Source: Gracilibacillus oryzae (GTDB taxonomy: Bacteria > Bacillota > Bacilli > Bacillales > Amphibacillaceae). From it: DNA of 41,420 nt. A program made the position numbers and the translations under genes. The notes beneath the pieces were generated by a model, which ran no database searches, was not told the origin of the DNA, and saw only the letters and a program-made list of their open reading frames with translations. The stretch lies in contig NZ_ML762424.1 of NCBI RefSeq assembly GCF_009498735.1, positions 44,298 through 85,717 of the forward strand, given 5' to 3'. Of the stretch, positions 33,571 through 41,420 are shown piece by piece; position 1 is the stretch's first letter; each line of letters opens with the position of its first letter.

Positions 33571-35856
33571 CTATATATTACGTTCATTCAGGATCCGTAC
33601 TTCATATACTCCTCCGGCAATCTTATCCTTGTCTGCCTGGAATTTTACCCGTACTTTATCTTTCCCTTCTGTTAATTGACCTGGGATTGGATAGCTGACA
33701 GTAAATAGTTGACCTGGCTTATTGTTATCAAGCGTTTGTTCACCAATCTTCTCTTCATCAACCAGAATGGAGAATTCTCGCTGCATCCATTTCCCATCAG
33801 TATGCATCGGCATATCCCCGCCAAAATAAGTAACTAGTACAAACATTTCTCTTGATGGATCTACATTCATTTCATAACTGAAGAATCCGCCATCTTTTGC
33901 ATCCCGATAACCACTATGAACAACATTCAAATAACCAGAGGAAGAATTATCTGATTCCATCTGATGATCAACTTCCGGCTGCTGCTCATGTGGTGTAACA
34001 ACATCAACTGTTACCTTCTGAATGCGGTCACGCAATGCTTTTTCCTCGTCAACAAAATTCTGGAAGCTTTCTTCATTCATGATATTCCAGTAAATTGTAT
34101 ATCTTTCATGGTGAATATCATAGAATGGCTTCAGTGTGAGCTTTTGATCACCTGGCTGTCCGACAGCATCCGTTTCAAAAATCAGTTTTTCTTTATCCTT
34201 CACATGAATCCACTGATCTAACTTATCTTTATTTGTAACAAGTGCAGGCACCTCAATTAACGGATAATTATTTAATGCCTGATGATCCTCTAATATGTCT
34301 GTTTCAGGGTAATTTTCCCGGCCTAATGCACCAGCAAGAACGACAGGACCATACATAATCACCTGTTTTTTCGGATCATCTTTTGCAATATATTTGTGTA
34401 AGTTCATTGGTGTCTTCATCTTTAATTGATCACCATTTTGCCAGTTTTCTTCAATAAAAAGATAACCACTTTCTTCAGTATAGTGAATTTTCTTGCCATT
34501 ATGTTCAATTACTATTTCTTCAGCTAACCAGTATGGTTTTCGAATCGCAATCTTTGTTTCCGGAGTTATTTTCTCCAGCGATAATTCTGTCTCATCTACT
34601 TGCGGGAAGTCTGTTTGCTGGCTGATGTTGATATTGTCTGTTTCATAATTAGCAGAAATAAATAAATTCACATAGACCGTATGATCTTGTTTGGAAATAA
34701 TGCCGCGATTATATCTTGCAGGGTTTTCCATCCCTGTTCCAGTACAACACCAGAACGAATGATCTTTTGAATTATACACCTTAAAATGACCTGGCTCTGA
34801 AGAAACAAAATATGTCTTCATTCCTGATTCAGGATCCTGCGATGCCAAGATATGGTTGTATAATGCTTTTTCATAAAAATCATAAAATTTACCCTCATGA
34901 GACCAGCCAAACAGTAATTCTGTCAATTTCAGCATATTGTACGTATTACATGTCTCTGTTGTTAATACACCAAGCTCTTCCGCATTCTCCGGTCCAAAGT
35001 GTTCCCGAATGCTGTTTCCGCCAATCGCATATGTGCGATACTGAACAACTTGGTCCCAGAAAAATGTGGCGATTGCTTTATATTTTTCTTTTCCGGTAAT
35101 ATTATATAATTTTGCTACACCAATTATTTTCGGGATTTGTGTATTGGCATGCTTGCCTTCCAAGTCGTCTTTTTCTATAGCAAGTGGTTCCAGTACATGC
35201 TCGTGATAAAATTTCTCGGCAAGTTCTAGATATCTCTCATCTTTCGTAATATTGTATAGATCAGCAAACGACTCATTCATTCCACCGTGCTCACATGTTA
35301 ACATTTTCTGAAATTGTTCATGAGTCAGGTTTTTCAAGCCATTGTAAGCCCAGTCTGCCATCTTAGTTACAATTTGCAGTGCCCTTTCGTCGCCTAATAA
35401 TTGATAAATATCTATTAAACCTGCATATATTTTATGAATCGAATACCAGGGAACCCAATAACCAGCAAGACTGAAATGCTCGACTTCAAATTCACCTGTA
35501 AAAACCTGATCAAAGCCTGCGCGTGAAAAGCCGCTCAGATAACCATCCTCATCAAATGATTGGACGCGCTCTAATTCTGTCAGCGCATAGTCTAATTTTT
35601 CTTTAAGCTGCGGATCATGGGTGACAGCATACATCTGGGCAGCAGCAGAGAGCCAGTGACCAATGGAATGTCCTGCAATCGGCGTTTTTTCCCAGCCGCC
35701 ATATCTTTCATTTTTTGCTGGCTGATTTACCGCTTCATAGCATGGCGCTATTAATCTATCAACATCTAAGTATAGTAAATATTCTTTCCCTTTTTCCTGG
35801 GATTGTTTAAATAAACCTTCTTTTAATATTATTTTTTCAAATGACAATACCTCCAT
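33571..35856 (-). CDS. Glycoside hydrolase family 127-type (beta-L-arabinofuranosidase-like, DUF1680)
   Basis: A 761-residue cytosolic hydrolase with an alpha/alpha-barrel followed by beta domains. The HypBA1-type zinc site is complete: E301 and C303 in TETCNTYNM, and C370-C371 in FWCCTGTGMENPAR, the first of these being the nucleophile in HypBA1 numbering. Further family stretches are AGHSIGHWLSAAAQMYA and CEHGGMNESFADLY. There is no signal peptide, so it acts on imported oligosaccharides. The Shine-Dalgarno is poor: GGAGGT lies within the first codons, and the ATG at 35856 has only AAAG upstream, so the start is uncertain. It is divergent from an AraC-type regulator 115 bp away that probably controls it. 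Confidence 0.88.
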   Translation of the reverse strand: MEVLSFEKIILKEGLFKQSQEKGKEYLLYLDVDRLIAPCYEAVNQPAKNERYGGWEKTPIAGHSIGHWLSAAAQMYAVTHDPQLKEKLDYALTELERVQSFDEDGYLSGFSRAGFDQVFTGEFEVEHFSLAGYWVPWYSIHKIYAGLIDIYQLLGDERALQIVTKMADWAYNGLKNLTHEQFQKMLTCEHGGMNESFADLYNITKDERYLELAEKFYHEHVLEPLAIEKDDLEGKHANTQIPKIIGVAKLYNITGKEKYKAIATFFWDQVVQYRTYAIGGNSIREHFGPENAEELGVLTTETCNTYNMLKLTELLFGWSHEGKFYDFYEKALYNHILASQDPESGMKTYFVSSEPGHFKVYNSKDHSFWCCTGTGMENPARYNRGIISKQDHTVYVNLFISANYETDNINISQQTDFPQVDETELSLEKITPETKIAIRKPYWLAEEIVIEHNGKKIHYTEESGYLFIEENWQNGDQLKMKTPMNLHKYIAKDDPKKQVIMYGPVVLAGALGRENYPETDILEDHQALNNYPLIEVPALVTNKDKLDQWIHVKDKEKLIFETDAVGQPGDQKLTLKPFYDIHHERYTIYWNIMNEESFQNFVDEEKALRDRIQKVTVDVVTPHEQQPEVDHQMESDNSSSGYLNVVHSGYRDAKDGGFFSYEMNVDPSREMFVLVTYFGGDMPMHTDGKWMQREFSILVDEEKIGEQTLDNNKPGQLFTVSYPIPGQLTEGKDKVRVKFQADKDKIAGGVYEVRILNERNI

Positions 35857-35971
35857 TGTAAGTGCTTTATTTTAGTATGAAGGTTATAATAGAAAAAGTA
35901 CATTTCATTTTATCGGAATACCTATCTTTTTTTTGGATTTATAAGTATGATAGTAACAAGGGGGAATTATT

Positions 35972-36835
35972 GTGGAACATCAAATCGAAATAGCAACTAA
36001 TTCTTTACCATTAATTCATGAGGTTGGCTATGTCCGAGATGATAAAGGAGTATTTCTCCATCCAGATCGGGTTATGTCAGATTTACATGTATTTATTTAT
36101 GTGGTCAGCGGCAGATTAAAGGTAATTGAAGAAGGAATATCTTATGACTTAACGAAAGGTTCCTATCTTTTTCTTTGCAAAAACAAGCATCATTGGGGAG
36201 AAGAATTTTACGAACAGGGCTCCGCATGGTTCTATATTCATTTTTACAGTAAAGACATTGATAATAAACAAAAAACATTTTCTACCTATCGCCAGACATC
36301 CATTATTCCCAGTAAGCTATATGATACAACCCTCCCCTTGCCAAAAAGCGGGGTCACAGACCAGATCACTTATATAGAATCGAAACTGGAACAGATAATG
36401 GAGATATTTGAATCACCCCATCCTTTGCGTCCGATTAATGCAAGCATGGAGATATATGAACTATTTCTGAAACTTTATATGGAAAAAAGAACAGATTCCT
36501 ATTCAACTACCAATCGGATTGTCACAAAGATGATTGACTTATTTCATAAGAATAAAGAAAAAAAGTTGACAAGCAATCAGATTGAACAGGAATTAGGGAT
36601 GAACTATTCCTATTTATCTTCCCTTTTTAAAAAACATACAGGTAAAAGCATCACTCAATATCAAAATGAAATATTAATTGAACACGCCATTCAGTTGTTT
36701 AAAAATGAGAATTACAATGTTTCGGAAGTTAGTGACAGATTAGCTTTTTCCAACCCTTTTTATTTTAGCAGAGTTTTCAAGAAAGTAACCGGAGTTGCTC
36801 CAACTACTTATCTGGAACGGATTTACCGGAGATGA
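35972..36835 (+). CDS. AraC-family transcriptional regulator
   Basis: A 287-residue regulator. The N-terminal half is a cupin-like sugar-sensing domain (SDLHVFIYVVSGRLKVIEEG, SYLFLCKNKHHWGEE). The C-terminal hundred residues hold the two helix-turn-helix motifs: LTSNQIEQELGMNYSYLSSL and VSEVSDRLAFSNPFYFSRVF with the ending KKVTGVAPTTYLE. Start is GTG with AGGGGGA 6 bases upstream. Its divergent position makes the GH127 gene the likely target; the inducer is unknown. Confidence 0.92.
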   Translation: MEHQIEIATNSLPLIHEVGYVRDDKGVFLHPDRVMSDLHVFIYVVSGRLKVIEEGISYDLTKGSYLFLCKNKHHWGEEFYEQGSAWFYIHFYSKDIDNKQKTFSTYRQTSIIPSKLYDTTLPLPKSGVTDQITYIESKLEQIMEIFESPHPLRPINASMEIYELFLKLYMEKRTDSYSTTNRIVTKMIDLFHKNKEKKLTSNQIEQELGMNYSYLSSLFKKHTGKSITQYQNEILIEHAIQLFKNENYNVSEVSDRLAFSNPFYFSRVFKKVTGVAPTTYLERIYRR

Positions 36836-36878
36836 GATTAAATAGAAGAGGTTTGGACAAATGGATATTGTGCAAAGT

Positions 36879-36920
36879 ATAATCCGAATGTTTATTCGCA
36901 AACATTCGGATTATTTATTC
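36879..36920 (+). terminator. Intrinsic terminator of the AraC-type gene
   Basis: A perfect 15-bp stem ATAATCCGAATGTTT (36879-36893) / AAACATTCGGATTAT (36900-36914), then TTATTC. It is 43 bp after the stop. Confidence 0.85.
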
Positions 36921-36980
36921 CTGTCTTTATTTTCCGACATTACTCTAATGAGAACTCCTTCTTCTCATTTGAAGATTAAG

Positions 36981-37018
36981 AACAAATCTCCTGCAGCAGA
37001 GAAGGAGATTATTTGTTG
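36981..37018 (-). terminator. Probable terminator of bioY
   Basis: AACAAATCTCC (36981-36991) pairs with GGAGATTATTTGTT (37005-37018) with a small bulge, 26 bp past the bioY stop. The minus-strand tail after the stem is only moderately T-rich. Confidence 0.6.
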
Positions 37019-37043
37019 TGAGGAGCCGATAGATTCTTCCTCG

Positions 37044-37613
37044 TTACGCTATTTTTCTTTCTTCACTCGTTATCGATAATAATCTGGCTTTCTCTAGTCT
37101 TCTGCGGACGATAATCCCGATCCAGCTTGCTAAGACAGCTTTCATTATTCCGACAATGATAAAAGGATATACCCCTGTAGCCATGGCAGCATTCCATGAC
37201 ATATCTGCAATATATTTTAACTGAACTACTCCAAAGGTTAAGGTGATAATCATGCCGATAATATTCGCAAAAATCGCGACTGGAATAGTAAATTTTGTCT
37301 TCTCCAAAATCCATCCAGTAACAAATGCTGTAAAAATAAATCCGATAATAAACCCTCCAGTTGGGCCGGCAATAATCTGCGGACCGCCGGAAAATCCAGA
37401 AAATACAGGCAATCCAATTGCACCAAGCAGCATGTAACAGATCATGGAAAGACTTCCCAGTCTGCTCCCTATAATGGTTGCTGTTAAGCCGACTGCCAAT
37501 GTTTGCCCACTAAAAGGCACAATAGATACATCGAATTGCACCTGTGCGAGAATTGCTGTGATCGCTGCAAAAATACTAGATAAAATAATTCCTCTTAAAT
37601 TGTTTGATTGCAT
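37044..37613 (-). CDS. bioY: Biotin ECF transporter substrate-binding subunit BioY
   Basis: A 189-residue membrane protein with about six helices. Seen: FAAITAILAQVQFDVSIVPF, the BioY signature region GLPVFSGFSGGPQIIAGPTGGFIIGF, and a C-terminal KAVLASWIGIIVRRRLEKA. It captures biotin and works with the shared energy-coupling module encoded elsewhere. The frame opens with a GTG at 37619, but AGAGG lies 9 bases before the ATG at 37611-37613, the better start. A BirA-type operator lies upstream, so expression should fall when biotin is plentiful. Confidence 0.95.
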   Translation of the reverse strand: MQSNNLRGIILSSIFAAITAILAQVQFDVSIVPFSGQTLAVGLTATIIGSRLGSLSMICYMLLGAIGLPVFSGFSGGPQIIAGPTGGFIIGFIFTAFVTGWILEKTKFTIPVAIFANIIGMIITLTFGVVQLKYIADMSWNAAMATGVYPFIIVGIMKAVLASWIGIIVRRRLEKARLLSITSEERKIA

Positions 37614-37648
37614 TAGCACACCTCTTTGTATACTTTTAATTAATTTTA

Positions 37649-37681
37649 GTTAACGTTAACTTATATGTTTTATAAGTTAAC
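37649..37681 (-). promoter_or_regulatory. BirA operator upstream of bioY
   Basis: GTTAAC (37655-37660), 15 bp, GTTAAC (37676-37681), the standard Bacillus BirA box. It lies within a longer perfect palindrome (GTTAACTTATA / TATAAGTTAAC). A third GTTAAC (37649-37654) directly abuts it. It is placed over the expected bioY promoter. Confidence 0.88.
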
Positions 37682-37858
37682 ATAAAAACGGAATAGTTGC
37701 AATATATTTTCTGACTATTATCTTTTAGTGTTAGTAATGATGCCGGCCGGTAGTGAAGGGATAGCTGTTCCTATATTTTGCTAACAATTGCTCAATGTAA
37801 AATTGGATTTTCCCCACCACTGTTTGGCATTGAAACGGCTACTCCGATTTGCACCTTC

Positions 37859-37897
37859 ATAAAAAAAGAACTCCCATTTTATCTGGAAGTTCTTTCT
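37859..37897 (-). terminator. Intrinsic terminator of the DUF4025-like gene
   Basis: On the minus strand AAGAACTTCC pairs with GGGAGTTCTT (one G-U pair) around a 9-base loop, followed by a T run (A run at 37861-37867). The stem begins inside the last codons of the gene. Confidence 0.85.
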
Positions 37898-38052
37898 TCA
37901 TTGCGCGTACCGTGCTGCATATAGGCATCTGATGCTTGCTCATGTGTTTGGGATAAAGCCTGGCTCAGTTCATCATCTTTCGTGTAATCTTCTGTAGTAT
38001 AATTACGTTCTGCAATTTGGTTGCTTTTTTTATTTATTTTATTATTTTTCAC
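37879..38052 (-). CDS. Small DUF4025/YozQ-like protein (57 aa)
   Basis: A short, very hydrophilic protein. The C-terminal half, YTTEDYTKDDELSQALSQTH followed by EQASDAYMQ, resembles the DUF4025 family of small Bacillus proteins (YozQ-like) of unknown function. The frame extends three codons further, but the GAGGTGG Shine-Dalgarno overlaps those, so I take the GTG at 38050-38052. It follows the TPR gene by about 50 bp and ends in a clear terminator. Confidence 0.65.
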   Translation of the reverse strand: MKNNKINKKSNQIAERNYTTEDYTKDDELSQALSQTHEQASDAYMQHGTRNEERTSR

Positions 38053-38100
38053 AATAACCACCTCTGGATATAGGTTGTGAAAAATATAGCCAATTATGCG

Positions 38101-39468
38101 TTATGACGATAGTTTGATTAATTTATTTTCATACACACTGCTTTTGCCTGATTGATTTGTCATCCGGTAAAAATCAATGATTGCCATTAATGCTTCTTCT
38201 TTTAATCCTTTATCTTTTACTTTTTCCACAACCGCTGTACCTTGTTTATAATAGACTTCTGCTTTGGATAAATCCCCCATCTCACGGTAGCAGTAGGCTA
38301 AACGAATAGCAGCTAATCCTTTTTCTTCGCGGCAATTAGAACCCAACTTATTATATATGTTTAAAGCTTCACTATATCTGACTAATGCATTATTAATATC
38401 TTCTTGAACCAGATAATTATAAGCAATTGCCTGTAAAGTGTTCGCATATGCCAATGTCCTTGTCTTTCCTTCTGCATCCAACCCTTGCAGGAAGCTTGTA
38501 TACATTTCAAAGGCCAGCTCATAATTCTTTTGGTCTGAATAAATTTTTCCTAAAGCGTAAAGGAATTGCATCCTTATCTTTGGATAGTCAGCAGATAATG
38601 GAAGACCTTTTTCCAAGAAAGATTGTGCCTCTTCTTTTTGTGCTGTCTTCAAATAAAGTGTGCCGAGTTTTGCATGAAGAAATACAACTAGAAAAGGCTC
38701 TTCCACTACACATAAGGCGTCTTTATAATATTTTATCGCTCGCGGAAATGCCCCAAGTGTTTCTTCAATTTCTGCCAGGAGCATTGATCCTCTAATAAAT
38801 AGCGGATTTTCCTCCTTCACACGTTCCATGCCTTCTATAATCGTTTTGCGTGCCTTTTTCAAATCTGTATGAAAAGATAATTCACCGATTTTTATTAAAA
38901 GTAAGGCTTTTTCTTCCTCTTTCAAGAACTGACTATTTGTTTCAAAATGTTTTTCATGTAGACGAATCGCCAACTCTGGCTGCTCTAACCCGATATAAAC
39001 ATCTGCCAGCTGATCATTTACCCGCAACACTCGTGGATCTTTCCCATCTAGCACTTCCAGGAAAAGTTTCTGCGCCTGTTCTAATTGAGTATGTGCCTGA
39101 TGATATTCCCCTTCTCTGAAGAAGAGCCACCCTATACGCTGGCAGACACTTGCTATTGCTTCTATCGGCTTATTATTTTTCTCCAGGTATTGCAACACTT
39201 TAGCCAAAGTCATTCGTGCCTGGTTATACTGTTTAAACTGTTCCGCTAATTTGGCAAAAGCCGAATGCGCCTCCAGCCAGACTTTTTCTGATTCTGTATT
39301 AGTATAGCGGTTTTTTGTTGCCTGCTGGAAGTGGTGGGATGCTAATGCATAATTATCTTCTTCCATATAAAACCGAGCAATTTTATCATGAAGGTACAAA
39401 CGATCTACACCGCTTAAGCTCTCGTCTTTCACCTGATTTTCTAAGTTAATAATTGCGGAAGTCTTCAT
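38101..39468 (-). CDS. Tetratricopeptide-repeat protein
   Basis: A 455-residue all-helical cytosolic protein made of about ten TPR-like units, clearest at LASHHFQQATKNRY, YHQAHTQLEQAQKLF, FPRAIKYYKDAL, YELAFEMYTSFLQGL, INNALVRYSEALNIYNKLG and LSKAEVYYKQGTAVVEK. No helix-turn-helix or enzymatic domain is seen at the N-terminus, so it is neither a typical TPR regulator (PlcR/AimR type) nor clearly a Rap phosphatase. Function unknown; such proteins act as scaffolds. It lies downstream of narI but has its own upstream region containing a large inverted repeat. Confidence 0.8.
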   Translation of the reverse strand: MKTSAIINLENQVKDESLSGVDRLYLHDKIARFYMEEDNYALASHHFQQATKNRYTNTESEKVWLEAHSAFAKLAEQFKQYNQARMTLAKVLQYLEKNNKPIEAIASVCQRIGWLFFREGEYHQAHTQLEQAQKLFLEVLDGKDPRVLRVNDQLADVYIGLEQPELAIRLHEKHFETNSQFLKEEEKALLLIKIGELSFHTDLKKARKTIIEGMERVKEENPLFIRGSMLLAEIEETLGAFPRAIKYYKDALCVVEEPFLVVFLHAKLGTLYLKTAQKEEAQSFLEKGLPLSADYPKIRMQFLYALGKIYSDQKNYELAFEMYTSFLQGLDAEGKTRTLAYANTLQAIAYNYLVQEDINNALVRYSEALNIYNKLGSNCREEKGLAAIRLAYCYREMGDLSKAEVYYKQGTAVVEKVKDKGLKEEALMAIIDFYRMTNQSGKSSVYENKLIKLSS

Positions 39469-39517
39469 TCAAAATCACCACCTTATGCTTGTTTTTTCAC
39501 TTGGCGTTTGTCACAGC

Positions 39518-39590
39518 GCTAACCGTCTGTAATCCCCCCTTCAAGTCTCGAGTAACACTAATATGGTAAGAGGGGAATAACAGACGCTAA
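39518..39590. repeat. Large imperfect inverted repeat upstream of the TPR gene
   Basis: CGTCTGT (39524-39530) pairs with ACAGACG (39580-39586). Pairing continues inward through AATCCCCCCTT and AAGAGGGGAATA with single mismatches, and outward through GCTAA/TTAGC-like bases. It could be an RNA hairpin or a protein-binding palindrome. Confidence 0.6.
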
Positions 39591-39612
39591 GCATCCTGAT
39601 AAGTTTCGCTAA

Positions 39613-39648
39613 TGATCAGTGGGGGATATAAAATCCCCCCACTGATCA
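39613..39648 (-). terminator. Very stable hairpin at the narI stop codon
   Basis: TGATCAGTGGGGGA (39613-39626) pairs with TCCCCCCACTGATCA (39634-39648). The first bases of the minus-strand stem are the narI TGA stop. The tail after the stem is not T-rich, so it may protect the nar message 3' end as well as end transcription. Confidence 0.7.
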
Positions 39649-40326
39649 AAGTCTCGCTTTATAAATCACGAAGCTTCTTGATAAGTATCTTACAGGAAAA
39701 CTGAAAACGTGAACCATTCTGGTAAACGGCCAAATCGATGCAAAGGCATAATTCGCAATCAAATGGATCTTAAACCAGACCGGGACTTCAGCCATTAATT
39801 CTGGCTGAACATTGAAAACGAACAGTCCGCGAAACCATGGCGCTATTGTTGTCCGATAATCAAATCCATGGGAATCAACATTTAAAAAAGTAGCGGAAAG
39901 GCCTGATATGATGACAACCATTAAGAAAAACAGGACAGCCCAGTCACCTTTTGATGTTGTTTTCATAATCCGTTTGACAGATAATCTGCGATAGCACAAA
40001 ATAGCTAAACCGATCACAGCAACTATCCCTGCTGGTATCCCGAAAACCAGTGCCATTACATGGTATTGATGTTCCGTAACACCAAGTGAATTATACACAC
40101 TTACAGGTACAAGGATTCCGAGAAAGTGGCCGCCTAATACCATAAATATTCCGAAATGAAACATTATCGATCCGATACGAAGATACTTTTTCTCTAAAAA
40201 TTCACTGGACTTGGAGGACCAGCCAAATTGATCTTTTTGGTACCTGTAAATATGGCCGCCGATAAAAATCGTTAAAACAATGTATGGAATAATTCCCCAT
40301 AAGAGCCAATCTATTGAGTTATTCAT
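39646..40326 (-). CDS. narI: Respiratory nitrate reductase gamma subunit (cytochrome b)
   Basis: A 226-residue membrane cytochrome with five helices that takes electrons from menaquinol to NarH. Seen: LWGIIPYIVLTIFIGGHIYRYQKDQFGWSSKSSEFLE at the N-terminus, FHFGIFMVLGGHFLG (heme His), and KIHLIANYAFASIWPFTRMVHVFS with the second heme-binding histidines. RBS GGAAAG precedes the ATG. It ends the narGHJI order, right after narJ. Confidence 0.96.
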   Translation of the reverse strand: MNNSIDWLLWGIIPYIVLTIFIGGHIYRYQKDQFGWSSKSSEFLEKKYLRIGSIMFHFGIFMVLGGHFLGILVPVSVYNSLGVTEHQYHVMALVFGIPAGIVAVIGLAILCYRRLSVKRIMKTTSKGDWAVLFFLMVVIISGLSATFLNVDSHGFDYRTTIAPWFRGLFVFNVQPELMAEVPVWFKIHLIANYAFASIWPFTRMVHVFSFPVRYLSRSFVIYKARL

Positions 40327-40340
40327 ACCTATCTTCCTTT

Positions 40341-40970
40341 CTAGCCTAACTGATTGCGAATCAGCTGGTCTCTCATCGTTTGCATGATCCGTGCATCTTC
40401 TAATGACAATGGCTGTTCCTGGTACATCTTTCCGACTTCTTCTACTTGCATGCCTTCTTCTTTCATCACACCAAGCAATGCTTCCAACACCTTAGCATAG
40501 TGGCTGTTAAATTCAGCAAGTTTTTCTTTTGTTTCCACAATAGCCAATGTATATTTTTCTAATAAATCACAGCGGATTTCTTTACTTACTTGGGAACAAA
40601 ACTCTAACATGACTGGTAAGTAATCGGGGAGCTCTTTATCTGTTACTTCAAATCCTGCTGTTTGATAATAATTCTTTAAACGCAGTAATTCGAGGCCACG
40701 CTCTTTCTGTTCACCAAGTTTTAAATATGTCATATATAAATTAGAAGTTTTGCCAAAATCAAATACTTCAATATAATGTTCCACCCATTGCTCTTTGTTC
40801 CAATCAGTGATGGAGTGGAGGAAGTCTGTCAGCGATCTGCTAACAGACCCTGTCTCGATTTCGTGTATAAATGCTTCGATTTCCTCCATTGCCAGCATGT
40901 GCTCATCTGTCGGATAACGGAGCAAGAAACTGATCAGTTGGTAGGTTGGTGCGATAAATTCCTGCTTCAT
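40341..40970 (-). CDS. narJ: Nitrate reductase assembly chaperone NarJ
   Basis: A 209-residue cytosolic chaperone (TorD/NarJ family) needed to insert the molybdenum cofactor into NarG. Seen: YQLISFLLRYPTDEHMLAMEE at the start, WVEHYIEVFDFGKTSNLYMTYLKLGEQKERGLELLRLKNYYQ (40-residue core containing the conserved F-D), and LPDYLPVMLEF. AAGGAGG lies 9 bases before the ATG. Position between narH and narI agrees. Confidence 0.95.
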   Translation of the reverse strand: MKQEFIAPTYQLISFLLRYPTDEHMLAMEEIEAFIHEIETGSVSRSLTDFLHSITDWNKEQWVEHYIEVFDFGKTSNLYMTYLKLGEQKERGLELLRLKNYYQTAGFEVTDKELPDYLPVMLEFCSQVSKEIRCDLLEKYTLAIVETKEKLAEFNSHYAKVLEALLGVMKEEGMQVEEVGKMYQEQPLSLEDARIMQTMRDQLIRNQLG

Positions 40971-40984
40971 GTGCTTCTGCCTCC

Positions 40985-41420
40985 TTAAGATAAAACACCA
41001 CAGCTGCCTGGTCCGCCAGCAAAGTCAAGACCACATGCTCCTTGGTCATCATATAAGTCACGTACTTCTTCACGGTGGCTTTTCGGTATAACAAAACGAT
41101 CATCATATTTGGCAATTGCTAATAAACGGTACATTTTGCGAATTTCTTCTCGATCAAGTCCAAGATCAAGAATAATTTCATCATCAAACGTTTTGCCTGT
41201 TGTTTCCGCACGCATAAAGCTTCTCATTACCGCCATTTTCTTCAGTACAGTTCGGATATGATCCTGATTACCTGCTGTTAACAGGTTGGCAAGATACTCA
41301 ATTGGAATCCGCATATCATCAATCGCAGGGAAAATATCGTCAACATCTGCAGTGCTTCCTTTTCCTTCAATCATATTCATCACAGGACTTAATGGCGGAA
41401 TATACCAAACCATTGGCATT
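40985..41420 (-). CDS. narH: Respiratory nitrate reductase beta subunit, C-terminal part
   Basis: The last 145 codons of NarH, the iron-sulfur electron-transfer subunit; the start is beyond the right edge. Seen: MVWYIPPLSPVMN, the long helical segment FPAIDDMRIPIEYLANLLTAGN, KKMAVMRSFMRAETTG and the closing GGPGSCGVL. The four-cluster ferredoxin part is outside the window. narJ follows after 14 bp. Presence of this operon shows the host can respire nitrate. Confidence 0.96.
   Translation of the reverse strand, partial: MPMVWYIPPLSPVMNMIEGKGSTADVDDIFPAIDDMRIPIEYLANLLTAGNQDHIRTVLKKMAVMRSFMRAETTGKTFDDEIILDLGLDREEIRKMYRLLAIAKYDDRFVIPKSHREEVRDLYDDQGACGLDFAGGPGSCGVLS

Overview
The window looks like a chromosomal segment of a low-GC, endospore-forming Bacillaceae bacterium, probably of the Oceanobacillus/Virgibacillus/Gracilibacillus type. 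The signs are spore genes (a CwlJ-type germination hydrolase and a Gly/Tyr-rich YjcZ-family miniprotein), SAM (S-box) riboswitches, a BirA-type box before bioY, CodY-like boxes and B. subtilis-like gene neighbourhoods. The genus is inferred from protein flavour only.

Layout. 1-1260: end of a membrane transporter, cwlJ-like gene (-), and a small unknown gene (+). 1265-6085: two divergent units, each behind its own SAM riboswitch: cysP-sumT (-; sulfate uptake and siroheme synthesis) and metI-metC (+; transsulfuration). 6132-6495: a strictly phased 52-bp tandem repeat. 6567-12601 (-): a nucleoside ABC transporter operon (BmpA-type lipoprotein, ATPase, two permeases) ending in a YuiH-like molybdoenzyme and a nucleoside phosphorylase. 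12709-28373 (-): the centrepiece, a bacterial microcompartment (BMC) locus. 28463-30142 (-): a TauE-type and an AEC-type transporter. 30427-33021 (+): lipM, lipA and a HAD phosphatase. 33369-36835: a YjcZ miniprotein, a GH127-type glycosidase (-) and a divergent AraC-type regulator (+). 37044-39468 (-): bioY, a small DUF4025-like protein and a TPR protein. 39646-41420 (-): narI, narJ and the 3' end of narH.

The BMC locus encodes, in transcription order: a MetY-type O-acetylhomoserine sulfhydrylase with a C-terminal encapsulation-peptide-like helix, a sugar ABC importer, methylthioribose kinase (MtnK), methylthioribose-1-phosphate isomerase (MtnA), a class II aldolase with a C-terminal encapsulation-like helix, a CoA-acylating aldehyde dehydrogenase with an N-terminal one, five BMC-H shell proteins, PduL phosphotransacylase, a BMC-P vertex protein, a CoA-disulfide reductase/NADH oxidase-type flavoprotein and a two-subunit CoA-transferase-family enzyme. 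MtnK, MtnA and the aldolase together match the known dihydroxyacetone-phosphate (DHAP) shunt, which splits 5-methylthioribose or 5-deoxyribose into DHAP plus (methylthio)acetaldehyde or acetaldehyde.

My reading, which is inference, is a metabolosome for salvage of methylthioribose/5-deoxyribose, the by-products of SAM chemistry. The volatile aldehyde, and possibly methanethiol, would be confined in the shell, and encapsulated MetY would turn methanethiol into methionine. I do not recall this gene combination as a described BMC type. The adjacent nucleoside importer and phosphorylase could feed methylthioadenosine or 5'-deoxyadenosine into the same route. CodY-like boxes upstream of both metY and the nucleoside operon suggest shared nutritional control.
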